Assembly: GCA_002309675.1 (NCBI GenBank)
Contig: DBXX01000113.1
Location: 1-8,366, forward strand
From: Lachnospiraceae bacterium UBA1201
GTDB taxonomy: Bacteria > Bacillota > Clostridia > Lachnospirales > Lachnospiraceae
Direction of reading: 5' to 3'
Length of the DNA stretch: 8,366 nucleotides
In this document: positions 5,829-8,366 of the stretch, piece after piece
How the letters are laid out: the number at the start of each line of letters is the position of its first letter
Numbering within the stretch: position 1 is the stretch's first letter
Notes under the pieces: generated by a model
The model's database searches: none
What the model saw: only the letters and a program-made list of their open reading frames with translations
Told to the model about the DNA's origin: nothing
Program-made: the position numbers and the translations under genes

Positions 5829-7463
5829 ATGCCCATCACAGAAATCTTAGAGAGAAACTGTAAGCTCTACGGGGAAGAGATCTGCCTCGTGGAGATCAAT
5901 CCCGAGATCAAAGAGACCCGCCGCGTTACGTGGAAGGAGTACGAGCTCACCGAGCCGAACCCGACTTCCTACTATCGCCGCGAGATTACCTGGAACGTCT
6001 TCAATGAGAAGGCGAACCGTTTCGCAAACCTGCTGCTCTCCCGCGGCATCAAGAAGAACGACAAGGTCGCTATCCTCTTGATGAACTGCCTCGAGTGGCT
6101 CCCCATCTATTTCGGTATTTTGAAGACCGGCGCCATCGCCGTTCCGCTCAACTTCCGTTACGCGTCCGACGAGATCAAATATTGCGTTGAACTCGCCGAA
6201 GTGGACGTCCTGGTCTTCGGGCCGGAGTTCATTGGCCGCGTGGAAGAGATCGCGGACGATATCAGTACGAACCGCCTGCTGTTCTATGTGGGACCGAACT
6301 GCCCCACCTTCGCGGAGGATTACATCGAGCAGACCGCAAACTGCTCCAGCACCAGCCCGGCGATCCGCCTGACCGACGACGACTACGCTGCCATCTATTT
6401 CTCTTCGGGCACCACAGGTTTCCCGAAGGCGATCCTGCATAAGCATCAGTCTCTGACCCACTCCTGTAAGGTGGAGCAGAACCACCATCACCAGACGCAC
6501 GACGACGTCTTCCTCTGCATCCCGCCGCTCTATCACACCGGCGCGAAGATGCACTGGTTCGGTTCCTTCCTCGAGGGCGCGAAGTCCGTTCTCCTGAAGG
6601 GTACCCGCCCGGAAGTCATCCTAGATGCTGTATCGAAGGAGCACTGCACCATCGTTTGGCTGCTGGTTCCGTGGGCGCAGGACATTCTGGATGCTATCGA
6701 CTCCGGCGAGGTGAACCTCGCTGACTATGAGCTCTCTCAGTGGCGTCTCATGCACATCGGCGCGCAGCCCGTGCCGCCGAGCCTGATCGCCCGCTGGAAG
6801 CAGCATTTCCCGAATCATCAGTACGACACGAACTACGGTCTGTCCGAGTCTATCGGACCCGGCTGTGTACATTTGGGCGTGGAAAATGAGCACAAGGTCG
6901 GCGCCATCGGTAAGGCCGGCTACGGCTGGGAAGTCAAGATCATCGACGAGAACGGCAACACCGTAAAGCAGGGTGAGGTCGGCGAGCTCGCAGTAAAGGG
7001 CCCGGGCGTCATGACTTGCTACTATCGCGACCCGAAGGCGACCGCAGAGGTTCTCCACGACGGCTGGCTCTACACCGGCGACATGGCCCAGGAAGACGAG
7101 GACGGTTTCATTTACCTTGTTGACCGTAAGAAGGACGTTGTAATCTCCGGCGGTGAGAACATCTACCCCGTTCAGATCGAAGACTTCCTGCGCTCCAACA
7201 ACCAGATCAAGGACGTGGCTGTCATCGGTATCCCCGACAAACGTCTGGGCGAGATCACCGCAGCCATCATCGAGCTGAAGCCCGGCGAAACTGCTACAGA
7301 GGATGACATCAACACCTTCTGCAAAGCATTGCCCCGCTACAAGCGTCCCCGCAAGATCATCTTCGCCGACATCCCGCGTAACCCTACCGGAAAGATCGAG
7401 AAGCCGAAGCTTCGTAAGATGTACGGCGGCGACAAACTCGTTGCATCGCAGTATCATTCATAA
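5829..7463 (+). CDS. AMP-forming acyl-CoA synthetase (fatty acid-CoA ligase type)
   Basis: This is a 544-residue class I adenylate-forming enzyme: it activates a carboxylic acid with ATP to an acyl-adenylate, then transfers it to CoA in the cytoplasm. The P-loop FSSGTTGFPK is at 191-200. The A5 motif NYGLSES is at 335-341, YTGD at 415-418 supplies the ribose-binding Asp418, and DRKKDVVISGGENIYP starts at 432 as the hinge and A8 region. NPTGKIEKPKL near the end carries the probable catalytic Lys522. Length and motif set are complete. The N terminus has an unusual insert of about 25 residues before the standard 'TW..FNEKANRFANLL' start of the first domain. The acyl substrate cannot be read from sequence; medium or long-chain or aromatic acids are possible. 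It is monocistronic, flanked by hairpins on both sides. Confidence 0.9.
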   Translation: MPITEILERNCKLYGEEICLVEINPEIKETRRVTWKEYELTEPNPTSYYRREITWNVFNEKANRFANLLLSRGIKKNDKVAILLMNCLEWLPIYFGILKTGAIAVPLNFRYASDEIKYCVELAEVDVLVFGPEFIGRVEEIADDISTNRLLFYVGPNCPTFAEDYIEQTANCSSTSPAIRLTDDDYAAIYFSSGTTGFPKAILHKHQSLTHSCKVEQNHHHQTHDDVFLCIPPLYHTGAKMHWFGSFLEGAKSVLLKGTRPEVILDAVSKEHCTIVWLLVPWAQDILDAIDSGEVNLADYELSQWRLMHIGAQPVPPSLIARWKQHFPNHQYDTNYGLSESIGPGCVHLGVENEHKVGAIGKAGYGWEVKIIDENGNTVKQGEVGELAVKGPGVMTCYYRDPKATAEVLHDGWLYTGDMAQEDEDGFIYLVDRKKDVVISGGENIYPVQIEDFLRSNNQIKDVAVIGIPDKRLGEITAAIIELKPGETATEDDINTFCKALPRYKRPRKIIFADIPRNPTGKIEKPKLRKMYGGDKLVASQYHS

Positions 7464-7503
7464 AGAATTCTGCTTTCGTTTTGAAAGCGCTGGATAAAGA
7501 ACG

Positions 7504-7542
7504 CCGGCGGCAGGCCACAAGGCCCGCCGCCGGTTTCGTTTT
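7504..7542. terminator. Strong bidirectional terminator between convergent genes
   Basis: CCGGCGGCAGGCC (7504-7516) pairs with GGCCCGCCGCCGG (7521-7533), a 13-bp stem with a single A-C mismatch and an ACAA loop. It is followed on the plus strand by TTTCGTTTTATTT. It ends the ligase transcript. On the minus strand the stem is followed by TTCTTTATC, a weaker U-rich tail that could also stop the convergent SHOCT gene. A smaller GCTTTC-GTTTT-GAAAGC hairpin (7472-7488) lies just before it. Confidence 0.85.
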
Positions 7543-7561
7543 ATTTCGGAAAATGCGATCC

Positions 7562-8173
7562 TCACAGCCCGAGGATCTGTTTTTTCTTCATCTCGTATTC
7601 TTCCTGCGAAATAACTCCGCGGTCCAGTAATTCCTTATATTTCATCAGTTCATTCGGATCGCTATAAGACGTATAACTCGCATAATCATCCAATGCCTGC
7701 TGCTGAACCGGAGCCTGCTGATACAGCTGCTGAACCGGGATCTGAACCTGCGGCCCTCCCGCATTCACATATTGCGTAGTCGCTGCTACATATCCGCATC
7801 TGCCGCAAGCCGTCGTCTGATAACTGTTCGGTGTTCCGCACATCGAACAGAACCAAAACTGCTCACCGCAAGCCACGCACGTATTCGTCCCTGCGTTCTG
7901 CACACCACACCGCGTGCAAAACCATGCTCTGCCCTGATATCCATTCAACTGACCTGCCGGCGGATAGTACCCCAGCTCAGCCCTTTTATCCGGGCGAAGC
8001 AGAACGATAACTAACCCGATCAGTCCCAGCAAAAAGCCCAGCCAAAAATTCAGCGATCCGGTGTATCCGCGGCTTTTAGCGACCGCGTAGGTGACTGCTC
8101 CCCAGATGCATCCCACTACAGCAATTACAAACAAATAGAGAAAAATCAACCCAGTGATATCTATTCTACCCAT
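7562..8173 (-). CDS. Membrane protein with two zinc ribbons and a C-terminal SHOCT domain
   Basis: The 203-residue protein has no recognised named function. Two hydrophobic segments at about 8-31 and 41-59 should be transmembrane helices. Residues 85-127 hold two successive zinc ribbons: C86-x2-C89 with C99-x2-C102, and C109-x2-C112 with C123-x2-C126. Both begin WFC, suggesting an internal duplication. A Gln-rich linker (about 134-160) leads to residues 172-203, a SHOCT domain (LMKYKELLDRGVISQEEY, ending KKKQILGL). SHOCT (short C-terminal) domains are common tails of small bacterial membrane proteins and are thought to mediate oligomerisation or binding. The start ATG has GAGGG nine bases upstream. 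It lies 30 bases after a paralogue ending in the same domain, probably in one operon, and is convergent with the ligase. Confidence 0.82.
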   Translation of the reverse strand: MGRIDITGLIFLYLFVIAVVGCIWGAVTYAVAKSRGYTGSLNFWLGFLLGLIGLVIVLLRPDKRAELGYYPPAGQLNGYQGRAWFCTRCGVQNAGTNTCVACGEQFWFCSMCGTPNSYQTTACGRCGYVAATTQYVNAGGPQVQIPVQQLYQQAPVQQQALDDYASYTSYSDPNELMKYKELLDRGVISQEEYEMKKKQILGL

Positions 8174-8332
8174 ACTTCTCTGCCCTCATCTATCCCGCGG
8201 GTCTCACAGTCCAAGGATCTGCTTCTTCTTCGCATCAAATTCCTCTTGCGTGATCACACCACGGTCCAACAATTCCTTATACCGCATCAACTCATCCGGA
8301 CCGTTATTTGCCGTAAAGCTCGCATAATCGTT
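7562..8332 (-). repeat. Diverged tandem repeat of the SHOCT-encoding 3' ends
   Basis: The 129 bases at 7562-7690 and at 8204-8332 are homologous, encoding SHOCT tails with 30 of 42 identical residues. Many third positions differ, so the duplication is not recent. Between the copies lie the 5' part of the first gene and a 30-base gap. Confidence 0.7.
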
Positions 8333-8366
8333 CGGAGTCTGCACCGGCATCTGCTGCTGGTATTGC
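8204..8366 (-). CDS. SHOCT-domain protein, paralogue of its neighbour; N-terminal part beyond the window edge
   Basis: Only the last 53 codons are present, with TGA at 8204-8206. The fragment begins with a Gln-rich stretch (QYQQQMPVQ) and ends in a SHOCT domain. Over the last 42 residues, 30 are identical to the downstream gene product, including YKELLDRGVI and KKKQILGL. This points to tandem duplication. The missing part probably also holds membrane segments and zinc ribbons, but that is inferred from the paralogue. Confidence 0.8.
   Translation of the reverse strand, partial: QYQQQMPVQTPNDYASFTANNGPDELMRYKELLDRGVITQEEFDAKKKQILGL

Noticed and set aside
6621..7457. A 278-codon minus-strand open frame opposite the acyl-CoA ligase.
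   Set aside because: The plus strand there encodes the conserved ligase motifs; the antisense frame shows no recognisable domain or ribosome binding site.
7472..7488. GCTTTC-GTTTT-GAAAGC hairpin as a separate terminator.
   Set aside because: The stem is only 6 bp with no T-run after it; the strong stem at 7504-7533 explains termination.

Overview
The window looks like a stretch of a Clostridia (Firmicutes) chromosome, possibly Lachnospiraceae-like. This rests on protein families typical of that class, consensus-type sigma-A promoters in AT-rich gaps, purine-rich ribosome binding sites, and coding regions with GC-rich third positions. It is an inference from protein character, not a database match. 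Genes are densely packed. No transposase, integrase, tRNA, rRNA, CRISPR array or other sign of a mobile element is visible.

Left part (1-2340), minus strand. A gene cut by the left edge encodes a DRE-TIM metallolyase-superfamily acyl transferase of the isopropylmalate/homocitrate synthase type, most like the clostridial Re-citrate synthase clade. It has its own near-perfect promoter (TTGACA-16-TATAAT), and a striking array of TTGTAT/ATACAA hexamers overlaps the -10 and start-point region as a probable operator. Upstream and in the same direction is a lipoprotein with an HExxH zinc-peptidase motif.

Middle (2341-5800), plus strand. A promoter divergent from the lipoprotein gene drives a PF13679-type SAM-dependent methyltransferase. 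After a 106-base gap comes a helicase of the SUV3 (mitochondrial degradosome helicase) type with a C-terminal four-cysteine zinc motif. The helicase start lacks a normal Shine-Dalgarno and overlaps, as ATGA, the stop of a possible 15-codon ORF. A hairpin terminator follows, with a candidate promoter for the next gene just in front of it.

Right part (5829-8366). A plus-strand acyl-CoA synthetase (AMP-forming) ends at a strong, probably bidirectional terminator shared with a convergent minus-strand pair. These two genes are tandem paralogues ending in SHOCT domains. The complete one has two membrane segments, two zinc ribbons, a Gln-rich linker and the SHOCT tail; the other is cut by the right edge.

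Functionally the window mixes central carbon and acyl-CoA metabolism (synthase, ligase), probable RNA metabolism (methyltransferase plus helicase) and envelope proteins (lipoprotein peptidase, SHOCT membrane proteins). Nothing ties them into one pathway. The most noteworthy items are the hexamer operator, the bacterial SUV3-like helicase with its odd start, and the tandem zinc-ribbon/SHOCT genes.
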